Below, in pieces: positions 22,401-35,218 of a stretch of 64,000 nt of DNA. A model generated the notes under the pieces. That model saw nothing but the letters and a program-made list of their open reading frames with translations. It was not told where the DNA came from and did not search any database. Source of the stretch: Allodiplogaster sudhausi (taxonomy: Eukaryota > Nematoda > Chromadorea > Rhabditida > Diplogasteridae); contig CALZFC010000019.1 of NCBI GenBank assembly GCA_945643635.1, positions 1,692,501 through 1,756,500 on the forward strand, given 5' to 3'. Position 1 is the stretch's first letter. Each line of letters begins with the position of its first letter. A program made the translations under genes and the position numbers.

Positions 22401-24031
22401 AGACTGGATAGAATGTACGAATTAACTTTTTTAAATCCCTCCAAGCGAGAAATTTCTCCTAATGGTAAGAAATGAAAATAAAAGATGTCCCACTTTGCTG
22501 CTGTATTTTGAGAGGCCGAAAAATGCCACAAGAAGCAGAGAAAGATTGATGTGAAGAGGAGAGAATGAGAGAAGAACAGAAATAGAGATTGGCAGCAGAC
22601 AACATCTTGGAATCACCTGCAAAGAAGAACACCTGCTTGCCACTTTGTTGACACCACTCAATGCACTTCTACTGATTATTTATCAATACCTTTGTCAGCC
22701 ATATTTAAGTGTTACGTGCCATCGAAGCAAGAGGAACATTAATTGTAGAGACAAAAAAAAATTAGGCAGCCGCTTTCAAGAAACGCTCCTTTTGTTAGCA
22801 TTTATGAAATTAAGCTGTATGCTTGGGAAATATGTGAAGAGATCTTAGGAAATTATGCGAATTAGCAAAAAAGAAAATGAGAAAAAATGTCTGAAGAATA
22901 AAATGACGAGAAGTGGTAAATAAGCGAGTTCGGACACGTGCGCAGGGGATTTGCCAAAGATCTCGATCTTTCCCGTCGTCAGAGAGGAGGATAATAGAGC
23001 GAAAGGGAAGGAGAAAAGGAGAAGAGAAGTAGGAAACAAAAGAGAGTTCTGACGCGCCTCAAGGCGTGCACACACCTCCACCGGAACTTAAATAGGCTTC
23101 CTATGTTTTTTACTATTCCGGAATGAGTGCGAGGAGGGTGCTTACTAGTTGACAATTACGAAAAAGAAATGAAATGTTCAGCGGATTCGCAAATTGGGAA
23201 AAGTGCAGATTAAAGCATTCAGAAAGGAATCTCATGCTACCCTCAGACTTGTCAAAGAAAGAAGATAAGAGAGTCCTCCGACCGTGATGCGGCAAGAAAG
23301 GAAAATTGCAGTTGGAAATGGTGGAAATGGCGGCGGGAAATGGCCAAGGAGCTGCAGAAGTTGGAGTTTCTGCGAACTCTTCAATGGTTCGTGGAAAAAA
23401 TGGACGCTCCCAGTTAGTGACTCTTCAAAGAGCAATGCTGTGATCAACACAAGTCTTCTGCTTCACTGCAAAATGTTCGAGTTCATCTCTCTCTCACTCT
23501 ATCTCTCTCTCTCCTCTCTGTCTCTCTCTGTCTCTCTGTCTCTCTCGCGTGACATCAGCTTGCTCGACATTAATCGCGTGAGTAAAAGACAGATGATTTA
23601 GCATCCTTTAGGTGTTTATCAGGCGGGAACCGGCATTCTTAAATATTTATGTATGTGGAATGAAGGATGAGATAAACTTTGTGCTCTCAGTTTCAGACAC
23701 CTTTATTTGCCCAACGAGAATAAGGAATGACAGATGGCACATAGGGGATGTGGGTGGCTGTGGTTGTCTAATGGTAAGGAAACAATCGTGGTTCTGGAAG
23801 GGGTGCACATCCAGGAAGGGTAACGTTTCACCTTTCGAGAGATGTGAAACAGCAGAGGCGCTCTGCCTGAAACGCATTTCATACCGACAGATTGCTTTTG
23901 TATGTCTGCGCTCTCAAGACTCTCCTTCTCTCTCTCGCTCTTTATCTCTCTCTCTGTCTCTCTCTCTCTCTAAGCCAGATTTATAAGGCGGAAGATGCAA
24001 GATGTGTACTCCGAGCTTCTGCCCATATTAG

Positions 24032-24146
24032 GGGGACCAAGGCCACAGCGACGTCTTCAAGGAGATAAGCTCATACCTCAATGCCCCTTTCAGCAGCTAC
24101 TGCATGCCATTCCTTTTCGAAGAGCACAAAATGCTAGAGGCACAAG
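24032..24146 (+). CDS. possible isolated exon, unknown protein
   Basis: A complex, non-repetitive stretch bounded by acceptor CATATTAG and donor CACAAG|GTATGA. One frame reads GDQGHSDVFKEISSYLNAPF and then SSYCMPFLFEEHKMLEAQ without a stop, starting in phase 0 and ending with one extra base. It is unlike the surrounding microsatellites in composition. No partner exons were identified and other frames are also open, so this could be chance. Confidence 0.2.
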
Positions 24147-24465
24147 GTATGAGCGTATATGCAATTTTAGGAACCTTTCTGTCTTCAAGAGAGTGAGACC
24201 AAGAGAAAGAGAGAAGGGAAAAGAACGAGAGAGAGAGAGAGATAGAGAGAGAGAGAGCAGAGAGAGAAAAGAGAGAGAGGTGAGAGAGAAAGATAAGATA
24301 TTAGAAAGAGAGGCAGAGAGAAGATCGCTGCGGGCAACTCTCGAAGCCTAGCACCGCGCAGTCCGGGCCTCTACACGCGGTTCGTGTAATTACGGAGCAG
24401 CTGAACATTTTAGGGTTGCCATGCCAAGGCATCAGAAGTCACAACAGAATTCATTCATCCGACTG

Positions 24466-24470
<5 letters not shown>

Positions 24471-24523
<53 letters not shown>

Positions 24524-24658
24524 TTCTCTTTCTCTCAGTCTCCCTCTCTCTCTCTCCTCCTCTTTCTCACTCTCTCTCTCTTTCTCTCTCTCTCTTCCTC
24601 TTCCTCTTTCTCTCTTTCTCTATTTCTCTCTTTCTCTCTCTCACTCTCTCTCTCCCTT
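24471..24658. repeat. long (CT)n-rich tract
   Basis: About 190 bp of CT dinucleotides with TTTC, CCTC and CAC interruptions; essentially all pyrimidine on the + strand. Confidence 0.95.
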
Positions 24659-27382
24659 TCTAACTCTTCGATCTCTCCACCTCAACTCCATACTGTTCAT
24701 TTCCTCTTAGGAACCTCTTATCTTCCATTCTCACGCTCTCCAATTCCTTGTTTGTTTTTTTCATCCGTGGCAAAATGCTACCCTTAGTGTTCTTCAGTGC
24801 CCCGTTGGTTTTCTCTCTCTTTCTGTCTCTCTCTCTCTCTCTCTCTATCACTCTTGCTTTCTATCTCGGCGTCTATCTATCTCTCTCTCATTCTCACTCT
24901 CTCCATTCTGCGATTACATTGAAATCCTTAAAAGTGCGAACGTCTGAAATTGCCAAGAGGGACAGCCCAATGGACATCTTCTGTTCTTGTTGTTTATTCA
25001 GGAGCGGAAGTGCAGAGAAACGCGCATTTGTAGAGGAAAAGGAAAAAGAACAATGAGATGAAGCTGATGAGAGAGAGAGAGAGGAAGGGAGGAATGAGGG
25101 CGATGTAGGGAGAACGAGAAAGAGAGAGAGAGAGACAGAGAGAGAGACAGAGAGAGAGACAGAGAGAGAGAGAGAGAAAGAGAGTGGAAAGGAGACCGAG
25201 ATGGAGGAGATAGAGGACAACGTAGAACTAATTTCCTTTATAAAAAGAGAGTGAAAATTGCGAAGAATTGCGACGTTAAACGGAAGCGACCTCTCCTGCA
25301 CAAATTAAAGGCGGAATTACTCATGAAGAAGGGCACACTTGGATCACATCCAAAATAGAGGAAAGAAGATGAAACTAATCGTTGCGTTCATCCCCTCTGA
25401 TTCCATCTTCAAAAACATCATTTCAAGGGTGGGATGAGGCATTCTGAATAGTGTTCTTATTAACAATAAGTATGAAATTATAAAAGCAAGCATTCGATAA
25501 TACAATAGGAGCTTTTTGATGGAAATAAAGCGAAAGGGACTTCGGAGACATGTAAGTAACAGGAATATGTAAAAAGATGTGCTCGAGTTCACATTCACTC
25601 GTTATTGCTTCCGGAGGCAAGAACATCACCATCTTTTAAGGACATATTTATTTAATAATGAAGAATGTCATTTGAGGCTTTTGTTTTATTTCTATAAAAT
25701 ATTTACTTGAAGGAAAACCCAAGTGGCTTATGAAGGTCCACAATCATCTTTGCGTAGTACAACTAAAGTCACACTTGTATGTGCGAAGACACGAAGAGGA
25801 CGTGCAAGCGGAGATAAAGAGATAAATCTGATGATAAAGAACGAGTTGCTATGGTTGCAAGGGGACTTCCGCTGATCGCTATTCTCACGGTTGTGCGAGT
25901 CGCCTTGGGAAATCAACGCTTTCGCTGAGAACTCTTCTACTCTTTTTTGTACTATTTATGATAAAGAATAGAGTCGTTTAAATTGCCAACTCTAGAGTCC
26001 ATTCTGACGACTCTTATTGCCTATTCGACGGATACGGAAGTGATATACAAGTGAAGCAAGCGGGGGCAACTCGGAGGTCTTAATAATTAGTCATTCATGG
26101 GAAGTAAGAATGAATTTGGGTTGCCATGCAAATTGTCGCCTTTTGTGGTAGTTGAGGAAGACACGAGAATACATAGAATGCATACGAAGAAGCCTTTGAA
26201 CTTATGGAGATATTCTTGCTATTTCGACTTGCGTCACACAGGATTTCTATTCAAAAGGAGAGTATCTAATAATTAGGAGCACTCCAGAAATGTTCTTCAA
26301 TAAAATTGAAAATATTGGTGATTTTGAAGTGAGATAGAAATACAGAGAGAGAGAAAGAGAAACAAGGGGAGAGTGAGAAAGAGCACTTCAAACACATACG
26401 TCGACGAGGATATCCTGAAGGGTTGGTTATTTCTGTCCAAAGCCGTTAATTAGAACAACAAGTGATAAAGTACAACGAAGAAGCAAGAAAAGCTGGAGAA
26501 CCAAGAGAGCACTGCTTAGTCAGTTCTATGCTAAACAGAGTGTTATCTGAATGAAAAGTGAAGCTATACGATAGCGTTCGGTAGAAAATCTGAGCTGTAC
26601 AAAAGAAGAAATACAAGAAATTAAGCGATAACGCCACATTGAGTCTTGTTGTGGCTTCGTTTCCCTATCATGCATTCTTTTTGGCATGCACGCATCCAAG
26701 AGAGAGAGGGAAAGAAAGAGAAGCAGAAAGAGAGAGAGAGAGAGAGAAAGAGAGGAAAGGAAGAGGGAAAGGGCTATTTGGACATTCTCTTCGTTAGAAA
26801 TGACAAGCACGAGGCTGGTCGGTCAGTGCGCAGCTTTTTTGAAGTCATTCCACCCGAGGAGGATCCGCCTCTACTCTCTCCGATGGAAGAATCCTCCAGG
26901 GACGACCAAAGGGCATCTCTCTCCCTCTCTCTTTCTGTCCTCTCTCTCTCTTGCTGTCCCCTCTCCTTCTCTTCTAACTCTTTATGACTCTTATGACCCT
27001 CAGGCACAACATGGACATGAAACTTGTGAGTGATTCGCAGAGACCTTCTCTCTGTTTCTTTTCCGCGCCTCCTCACTCCCTCTCTATCGCTCTCTATCTC
27101 TCTCCCTCTCTCACTCACTCTCTCTGACCATCTGCTTCTCCACTCTCTCTTTTTGTCCAAATCTTTCGCACTCAAACTATCACTCATGTGAATATGTTTC
27201 AGCTTCGTTTTTGGCCCCTCTTCAAGACGCTTTTGATCTCCCTCAACTGTTCATCGTTTACAACTATTCTTAGAATGGGAAGAGCATTCCTTTTTTTGAA
27301 GCACCTCAAAAAAGAAAACGCCTCGTCAAAATGGAACACGCTTGTCACAGGAGAAAGAACTTATGAATGCCAATGGAGCGAA

Positions 27383-27387
<5 letters not shown>

Positions 27388-27423
<36 letters not shown>

Positions 27424-27481
27424 CTCTTTCTCTCTCTCTCTTTCTCTCTCTATTTCTCTCTCTCTCTTTCTCTCTCTGTTA

Positions 27482-27549
<68 letters not shown>
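27388..27549. repeat. long (CT)n-rich tract
   Basis: About 160 bp of CT repeats with periodic TTTC interruptions; all pyrimidine on the + strand except a few A and G bases. Confidence 0.95.
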
Positions 27550-27550
<1 letters not shown>

Positions 27551-28541
27551 ATTAGGCTCCTTGCATGTTTTCGGTCCATTTAGTGCAATTGGTCTGCATG
27601 ATTGCAATTCAAGTAAATGTTAACGAGAAGGCGATAGCTGGAGAAAGAGAGAGATTGAACGAGATGAGGAAGTTGTTGAGCAAACCAGAAACGACAGGAA
27701 TACCAGGTATACGCGACCAAAAATAGCAGGAATAAAATTGAGAAAAAGGGGTTTGCTTTTGTAGAATGCTGGCGTTCTTTTTCGGTGATTATCACTGACT
27801 GCGAGGAGATATCCAAACATTTTGATCTTCTTTCGTATTCCACAAGACAGAAGCTCCTTTTGCAATTAATCCTATATATTCAAACCCGAAATGGCTCTCC
27901 ATGAAAGTGAGTCCGCCTTTGCTGACCAACCGAAAAGCAACCGGAAAAGACGTGTTTGTTTGCATAAAAGATCGGTTGAATGATGGCAAATAGAGGATGG
28001 AGGACAGTGGATGCATTCTGTGGTCATTCGGTGGAAATAAAGAAAGGTCATTTCAGAGGTCGTGACGATCTGAGTGATAGAGAACGAGAGGGAGACAGAT
28101 AGAGAGGCATCAGGGGCGAGGTGGAAGGAAAGGAAGAGTAAGAGAGAGAGAGAGCGAGAGAGAGAGAGAGAGAGAGAGGCAAAAGGGGAGAAGAGGTGGG
28201 AGAAAGGAAGAGAAAGAGAGAGAGAGGGTTAACAGATCGATTATCCAAAACAAGGTTGACTTTTTTTTAAATTAACAACGTGTGTATTGGTGTTCTGAAA
28301 TCATTATATTAGTGCGAGTAGAATGGGAAAGCAACACAGAAGAAGAGTGGCGGAACGGTAAGCAACTCATGAGAGAAGGAGAGGCCGCTGATGGGCCATT
28401 CCTTCATTCCTATAGTCACCCGATGACTGGCAACCAAACGGAAGGGAACACTCCACGCGACGAGACAAGCACAATATGAGACGGAGAGAAAGAGAGACTG
28501 AAAGAGGCACAGAGAGAATAGGGAGAGGTAGAGGGTGAGGT

Positions 28542-28572
<31 letters not shown>

Positions 28573-29849
28573 TAAGGGAGAAATCGTACAGAGAGAGAGA
28601 GAGGGAGAGAGAGAGCGAGCGCTAGAGGGAGAGAAAAAGAGAGAGGTCGCACAGTTCCCATCCACCCCCTCAGGCACTCCTTCAAAAGTTGTATATTCTT
28701 CTGCAGTCACCGCCTCCCTTCAAAGCAGCGTGTGGTCGTCGTGCAGAGAAATGCAAACGTGGCATGCCAAGATCTTCTTCATTCTATGTCTGCTTCTCAG
28801 GCTTGGTTGCTATCGGAAAGACACGTTTATAGGCAAAACGTCTTTGCATTTCCAAGAGGCAGTTGGCAGAATAAATATGTATTGTGTATGTACTAGGTGA
28901 AAAAAATGGAATGGGCACAACATTCATAGAGGAACAATATACTGGTGTCTGAATATGCATGCAAAATTTTGATTAAAAAATCTCAAGATGCTCACATGTG
29001 AAGAGGCACAGTTAAGGTAACTGATAAAATATGATTCCTTGACGAAGTAGTAATTAATGCTCGCTGACCTGCCCGATTTACAGTTGTTGATCTGTTTTCC
29101 GCGGCCCGTGTTGACTGCTCTTCTCTTCCAGAACACAACCAATGATAGACTGTCTGGAAACATCAACAATTAAGAGTGGAAACTGGCAAAAAGATTAAGA
29201 TATCAGACGCCGAAGAAAAAGGAAATATGACATTCGAAGATCGGAATGCCGACGGGCTAATGAACGCGTTGTTTTCAGCTATTTCCCAGCTTCCAATATT
29301 GATCACTTTAGCGGAATTATTCTTCCAAAACGAAATGGCCCGACTCTCCGGACACATTTATAATTATTGCACGCTTCTTCTGCAGTATAGCAAAACACTG
29401 TTCGAATTCTAATTTTTTTCATTTATTGCTCTTCCATTACTCGAATTCTTTCACTCTCCGAAAATAGAGCTTTTCCTACAATTCACCCGAAGTAAATTGA
29501 AATTTTCAAAAGTTATATAGCATTTCTAATTTTCCTGCACTTGACTTACGCAGCAGTGCACTTGAGCATTCGGTGAACTACGAGTTGCACGAAAAATAGA
29601 TATCTTTGTACTTATTGCAGGGCACGAATGAAAGGGACAGAGCCAGACGATGTTAGAGGAAATGCGAAGGAACACCAGCGAGAGAGAGAGACACGCAAAT
29701 AAAGATTGATGAAATCAATTAGTCGTGAAAAATAAGCGGAAGTCTGGGGATGGCGCCTTCTTTGGCGGATGGCTTCTGCAGCCGAGTACGGCTGGGCGAG
29801 GAGCCATGCGCACGGAAGGTGCACTAAATGATAGCGCTTCTCTAGTCTT

Positions 29850-29902
<53 letters not shown>

Positions 29903-30167
29903 GGGAGCGGACTGGAGATAATGCGAAGGATGAACGAGATTGGCAAAAGAGAAAAATGAGAGATGGAGAGAATGCGGGTGTGAAAGAGATCGAGAAGGTA
30001 AGAGAGCGAGAGAGAGAAAGAGAGCGAGAGAGAGAGAGGGAGAGAGAGAGAGTGAGAGAGAGAGTCCTAAAAAGAGCGCCGATTTTATTCAAGGACCTGC
30101 ATGAGAGCGACGGCGGCGAATATTAAATCGCTTTCAATTGATGCCTCTCCTTTTATTGAATTTCCAG

Positions 30168-30298
30168 TGGCCAAAAAGAGCGCTGCCAGTTCTGGCCAAA
30201 GCACGGAGAAGAGCGAATCAGAAAGGAAAGGAGGAGAATCTCGTGGGGCAGGTGCAGCGCCAAGCCAATCCTTCATTAAAAAGCTACATAGGCGAATG
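30168..30298 (+). CDS. possible isolated exon, unknown protein
   Basis: The acceptor TTTCCAG and donor CGAATG|GTAAGC are both strong. Between them one frame reads VAKKSAASSGQSTEKSESER and then a Lys/Gly/Ser-rich end SQSFIKKLHRRM, basic and disordered in character. The frame is open further upstream to ATG 30101. No partner exon with a matching phase was found nearby; a frame at 30715-31011 has similar composition but the wrong entry phase. Treat as a weak candidate. Confidence 0.25.
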
Positions 30299-31946
30299 GT
30301 AAGCAAAATTAGAGATTAGCCGAAATCTTGCATTTCGAACTTTATTTTGCAATTTTTACTATATCACATTGACTATTAAAAATGTAAATATTACGTCTTA
30401 CGCACAGAGGAGTGTTGTATGCATGAATCATGTAATATATGTAATACAATCTATAAGTATAGCGAGCATTGTATTATAGAAAGCTATCAAAGACTTTAGG
30501 GAATGCCGGCACTAAATAGAGCTGTTTGTAAATCTTTCGAGTGAGAATACATGATAATCAACGCGTCAAATCGAATGAATGCAAAACAAAAACAGTCTAA
30601 TGTGAATACTTCTTTCTTTGTTGATAGAAGGCTTGTGAGTTTTTCTAGAACTATTAATAGAACGTATCGCTTTCTGTAAGCTCCACTGTTAATTATTTAC
30701 AAAATATATCAGAAATGCGGAGACAAAGTTTCTATTTTCCCTTCTCCTCAGCCGTTTCTCTAGCATCCACCTGCGCAGGCGAAAGAAGTTCAACGAGGAG
30801 CATGGCCTCAGAATACTCTCAAAAATCAAACAATGTCGAAAGTTGCACGAAACCTGAGAAGAGCGAAGAGTGGCACTCTGCCTCGCTGCCCTGGCCGAGG
30901 TGGGTGGGGTCTATGGAGGTGCCAGCTATGCCCATGTTTAAGTCCTCAGAGAGGAAAAGGATGGATGGGAAGAGAAATGTAGATAGAGGGATAAAGCAAA
31001 AAAGAGAGAGATGATTCGTCAGAATAAAGAAGAAGAAGTCTGAGCAGGGTATATTTTATAAGAAGAAGAAGGGGCTTCACTCGCGCGAACATCAGTGTTC
31101 GTAGAAAAGAGTGGAAGAGAGAAGGAGAGCGTGAGAAAGAAAGTGGATGATAGAGAAATTGATGAAGATTACATAGAGGGGGAAGAAGATTAGAGGAAAA
31201 AGGAAAGGAAGAGAAAGAGAGAAGGGAGAATTCAGTCTGAAAATTTTTTGAACGGTGGGAAAAAAAAACCCAGGCAAGACCGTTGAAGATTGTCTCCCAC
31301 GCTACTCAATCTTCGCATATTTGGCATGTATCGCTTGCGATTTTCTTTCCCTTTCCTCTTTGGCCGGAACAAGCAGGGCCATAATAGAAAAATTAATATA
31401 GTACATACCGCTTCCACAACTCTTTTCAAATTATTTAAATACTTATTATTACCATAATTATTACATATATTGGCCGTGACAATATCCTACATAAATTCTC
31501 GAAATTTTTTAATCAGTCTATGATTAAAATTTTACAAGCGCACATATTTTTTCTCTAAAAAAGAAATACTCTGCAGTCTCCGAAGGGTACTCAACCTTTC
31601 CATGTTCCCGCGAACGACTAAAAAGTGTTGTTGAATCGCTCGAAAGTACGCTTGCTTTCCATTGTTCTCGCCCTCCTTAATAGCCACGAAGGAGAAGAAG
31701 AAGCGGGGCCTCTTCTGGCTTCTTGCAGAGATCGCCTGGAATCAGGCCGGCCATTTCGGTCCATAGACTAGAAGATTTCTGCCTTTCCCCCAAGATGTGA
31801 CCTTCCACGTCAAAGGCACCAAGTTGCCTTTCTTCTTTTTTTCGGCAGTCAAAAGGCCAAAACAATCGCCTCCTTCTTTGTGAATAGCAAGCAAAGCAGG
31901 CGTCAAAACGGGTAAGGTCTAGAGGTCCAAGAAGAGTGGGGAGGGA

Positions 31947-31948
<2 letters not shown>

Positions 31949-32029
<81 letters not shown>

Positions 32030-32060
32030 GGATATACGGAGAGTGAGAGAGAGCGAGCCA
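31949..32060. repeat. (GA)n tract
   Basis: Two blocks of GA dinucleotides separated by GGAGATACAGA, continuing as GAGAGTGAGAGA. Purine on the + strand. Confidence 0.9.
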
Positions 32061-32846
32061 GAATGGAGGAAGAGAAATAGCGGAAGAGATAGAGAGATGT
32101 AGGGAGATAGAGAGAGCGAGAGAGAGTAGAGGGAGAGCGAGAGTGCACAGAGAGGGAGGTACTTAAAGGACGAAGGAGGGATACATGGGGCAAGAAAAAG
32201 GGAGAATGAAGAGCACTGAAAGGGTGAAAAAGGAAAGAACAAAGGCTGATAAGAAACCGTTCAGAAAAAAAGACTACTTCGAATAACTTTAACGACAAAG
32301 GAAATGTTGGGGGTTCGATCTGAAGAAGAGGCAAGGAAACATGATCTGCATGAGCAATTCAATAAGTGGAAGAGAACAGAAGAGAGAGAGAGAGATCCTG
32401 TGAGATAGTTAAGGAAAACTAGAGGGGCTGGGAAAGGAAGGCAGAATGAGAGAGAGAGAGAGAGACAGAACGAGAGAGGGGGAGGGGAGATAGGGGGGTA
32501 GAAACAGATTTGCACTCGTATTGTTTAGATGGCTTGGCATATCTCAATCAGTCCAATTGCTCTCTCCGGCCACGTGGCACGTAATAGTATTTCTATTTGT
32601 ACAGCAGAAGAGAACTCAGAGGGCGGAGGCGTAAAACACGCGCGACATCCCACTCGCCGCCGTATGGAATCACATTTCAGTCATGGCAGACAACGTGAAA
32701 AAGGGCAGATATTCCCTACGACTTGGGAAAATGGAAGCCTTAAAAAGGTTACCAGTCTTTGCTGGTTTACTCGTACAAACCTTTGACAGAAAATTTTTTT
32801 TAACGAAACTTCAAACGCGTTTGTTATTCGGTACTTAATGTCTCAT

Positions 32847-32854
32847 AGTTAGCC
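32847..32854. repeat. left 8-bp target-site duplication of the hAT-like element
   Basis: AGTTAGCC abuts the left terminal inverted repeat and matches 33328-33335 exactly. Confidence 0.9.
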
Positions 32855-33327
32855 CAGAGCCGGTAACGGCCCGGCCCGGCCCGGCCCTGGCGGGCCCGCG
32901 GGCCGGGCCGGCCCAATTTCCCAGGGCCCCAGGCCGGGCCGGGCCGGGCCCAAAAAAGTTGGGCGGGCCCGTGAGCCCGTTTGGGCCCGATAAGCACACG
33001 ATGTCGTCCAGTCAGGACGATAGGTAGCATTATTAAGTGCAAAACTTTCTTCATTTGTCCATTTTTCCCCTTAAAACTTTTTATTCTATACATTAAAATG
33101 AATGTTCATAGCACGAGCATGAAAAAATCTGAATTTCAAAATGCTCTGTAGCTTGTCGGACTTTTTCCCCGGAATTTTTTTAAAAAGCGGGCTCAAACGG
33201 GCCCACGGGCCGGGCCGGGCCGGGCCCAAAATTCTAGGGCCCGGAAATCGTTCGGGCCGGGCCGGCCCAGACCTATTGCCCGACGGGCCGGGCCGGCCCA
33301 AAAATTTTGGGCCATTTACCGGCTCTG
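32855..33327. mobile_element. non-autonomous hAT-like transposon (MITE), 473 bp
   Basis: The element begins CAGAGCCGGTAA and ends TTACCGGCTCTG, perfect 12-bp terminal inverted repeats. It is flanked by the perfect 8-bp direct repeat AGTTAGCC (32847-32854 and 33328-33335), the length expected from hAT transposase. The CAGAG start also fits hAT termini. Inside the TIRs are GC-rich subterminal segments packed with GGGCC/GGCCC (32867-32990 and 33188-33310), while the centre is AT-rich. It has no transposase frame, so it must have been mobilised by an enzyme encoded elsewhere. Perfect TSDs suggest a fairly recent insertion. No gene is interrupted. Confidence 0.9.
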
Positions 33328-33335
33328 AGTTAGCC
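33328..33335. repeat. right 8-bp target-site duplication of the hAT-like element
   Basis: AGTTAGCC abuts the right terminal inverted repeat and matches 32847-32854 exactly. Confidence 0.9.
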
Positions 33336-33932
33336 TAAAAATATAAACCAGAACTCTTACATTTTGTGATTTTATGGATTCTCAATCCTCTGTGCATCTC
33401 ATGTTTAACATTATAAATTGATATCAAAGAAATCATGGATAACTTTGAGGGAGAATCACCTGTCACACATTTTTCTCGAGACCTTAAACCGATTATGAAA
33501 TTAGTTCTAGGCATCTGAACTACTCTGCATCATTCTGGCATATTATCCAATTAGCATCAGAAAGTAAAGACCTTAAACCGATTATGGAGGACTTTCTAAT
33601 GTTACTTTTTGGTTGGTTAGATTCCTTGTAAGTCAGTGAAAGTAGCTGAAAAAGCGAGGTAGTTCTAGGGATTCTTTAATCAGGCTGAAGAGTCTAGAAG
33701 AGTTATTTTTTTTATCATTTCATTAAAAATGAAAAAAATCTCAATGTCTCGAAGAGAGATAAGCTTAGTGCGAAGAAAAACGAGTTGATCTCCGCCACGA
33801 AAGCTTCCTTTGTGACCATAAAACTGCCGAGTACGAATAGAAAGCGAGGGGAAGGCGCGAGAAAAGAAAACGCGGCCGGACATCGAAAGTCGGCCTGGCC
33901 ACGACGATGCAATTGGGCGATGGCAGTAGAGA

Positions 33933-33979
<47 letters not shown>

Positions 33980-35218
33980 AGAGAGAAGAGAAAGAGAGGG
34001 ATAAAGAGAGGGAGAGAGAAAGCTGCGAGGAGAGAAAGAGAGTTAGAGAGACAAAGTGAGCGAGAGAAAGAGAGAGATTGAATTTGAGGCCGTGCGCGTG
34101 GCCCTCTTCGACACGGCAGGAGGCACTCGTTCAAGGAAGGCGGCCGTCCCACTACTCGATTTGATCAGCAGCGGCCAGGGAGAGCGAGAGCAGAGAGAGT
34201 AGGGAAGCGATGAGAGACACAGACCGCCAGAGAAACACAGGAAATATTGTTAGTCAGAAAGTGAAAGAGCAAGAGAGGGCGACAGACGCAGACATTGTCG
34301 TGTTAAAAGTTCGAAACTCTCTATGCCGTCATCATCACGAGACGAGCCTCTTAAAGGAGAAGAACGACCTGAAAGGAGCAAAGTTGAGATGAGACATCTT
34401 CAGAAGGTGGGAAGGCCATGCACTTCAGGGCAGATGAATGCGGAGGAGTTGGCCATGAGAGTACGGTAGAGAAAGAATTCTTGTTGACTTGGCTTTTTTT
34501 GTCGAATTTATGTCGAAGACTCGTGCAAGTGGGAAGCGAAAAATATGATTAACCAATAATTACTTTAAAAAAGAATGCGCCTTTAAAAAGAATAACTCTT
34601 TTAAAGGAGGCGAAAACTAAATTTTTTTTCCTTCTATAAGGATGATTCCGTATTGAGCTTGCGAATGCATCAGCAAAGAGGCAATTTTCAAATAAATAAA
34701 AAAACAGTGAAATATGTGCCGACACATTCTTCATTCACGTTCCGGACGCAAACCCGCCAATTTAAAATCGTCCAAGCAAACACTTACTTTACCCGAAAGG
34801 ATTTTCGAAGCAAGGATCAAATTGCCAGGATCACGTTGCTCAAACCTACGGTACTTAAAGTGCGTTTACGAGAAAAGCTTGCAAAAAATGAAAATAAAAC
34901 AGTTCAATCATTTCGATAAGTCGAACCAGCGGCGAGTGGTTGCCTCCGCCCTCACTCCCTCCTCTTCGAGTTGAGGTGCAGCGTTAGCAATTGTTGAATA
35001 AGGGTATTATTATTATTTTTTTTTTAAATTTACTTTGTAGTTGCCTTCTTTCTTCTGTATTAATGGGCGTGAAGCAGCCACATTACATCAGCTCATGGCA
35101 ATAATTTTATATTTACCCTACATTAATTACATTAATTCATTTTTTTCGACAGCTGCTGATAAAGATGATAAGATAAGGTACATTTAAGTAAGCTGTCCGT
35201 CATCGCTTGTAGCAGTGA
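33336..35218. other. intergenic region upstream of the DHHC gene
   Basis: It holds a GA tract at 33930-34075 and two copies of AGACCTTAAACCGATTATG (near 33479 and 33569). No exon is recognised. The last few hundred bases should contain the promoter or a 5' exon of the palmitoyltransferase, but no motif is clear. Confidence 0.5.

Larger units (their letters stand above)
17738..24031. other. gene-poor region rich in GA tracts
   Basis: No convincing exon chain was found on either strand. It probably contains the Kv promoter near 17738-18000, but no core motif can be named. Purine microsatellites lie mostly on the + strand (18381-18413, 18899-18938, 19360-19497, 19993-20015, 22146-22185), with CT runs at 21724-21823, 23490-23550 and 23923-23971. 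A poly(G) run at 20347-20360 faces a C-rich run at 20370-20390, giving a possible hairpin or quadruplex-prone site. Open frames here are Ser/Leu, Arg/Glu or Phe/Ser-biased and look non-coding. Confidence 0.6.
24147..32846. other. gene-poor microsatellite region
   Basis: CT tracts: 24471-24658, 24811-24845, 26915-26960, 27030-27150, 27388-27549. GA tracts: 24229-24320, 25068-25185, 26699-26760, 28141-28230, 28540-28640, 29852-29899, 30001-30065, 31949-32060, 32442-32466. No multi-exon gene could be assembled apart from the single-exon candidate at 30168-30298. The long frames made of SLSL or ERER are translations of these tracts. Confidence 0.6.

Noticed and set aside
23740..23830. tRNA-like segment containing GTCTAATGGTAAGG
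   Set aside because: An A-box resemblance only; no B box or acceptor stem.
32824..33338. Gly/Arg/Pro-rich open frames across the GC-rich element
   Set aside because: They translate the GGGCC-rich subterminal repeats of the hAT-like MITE and are not transposase.
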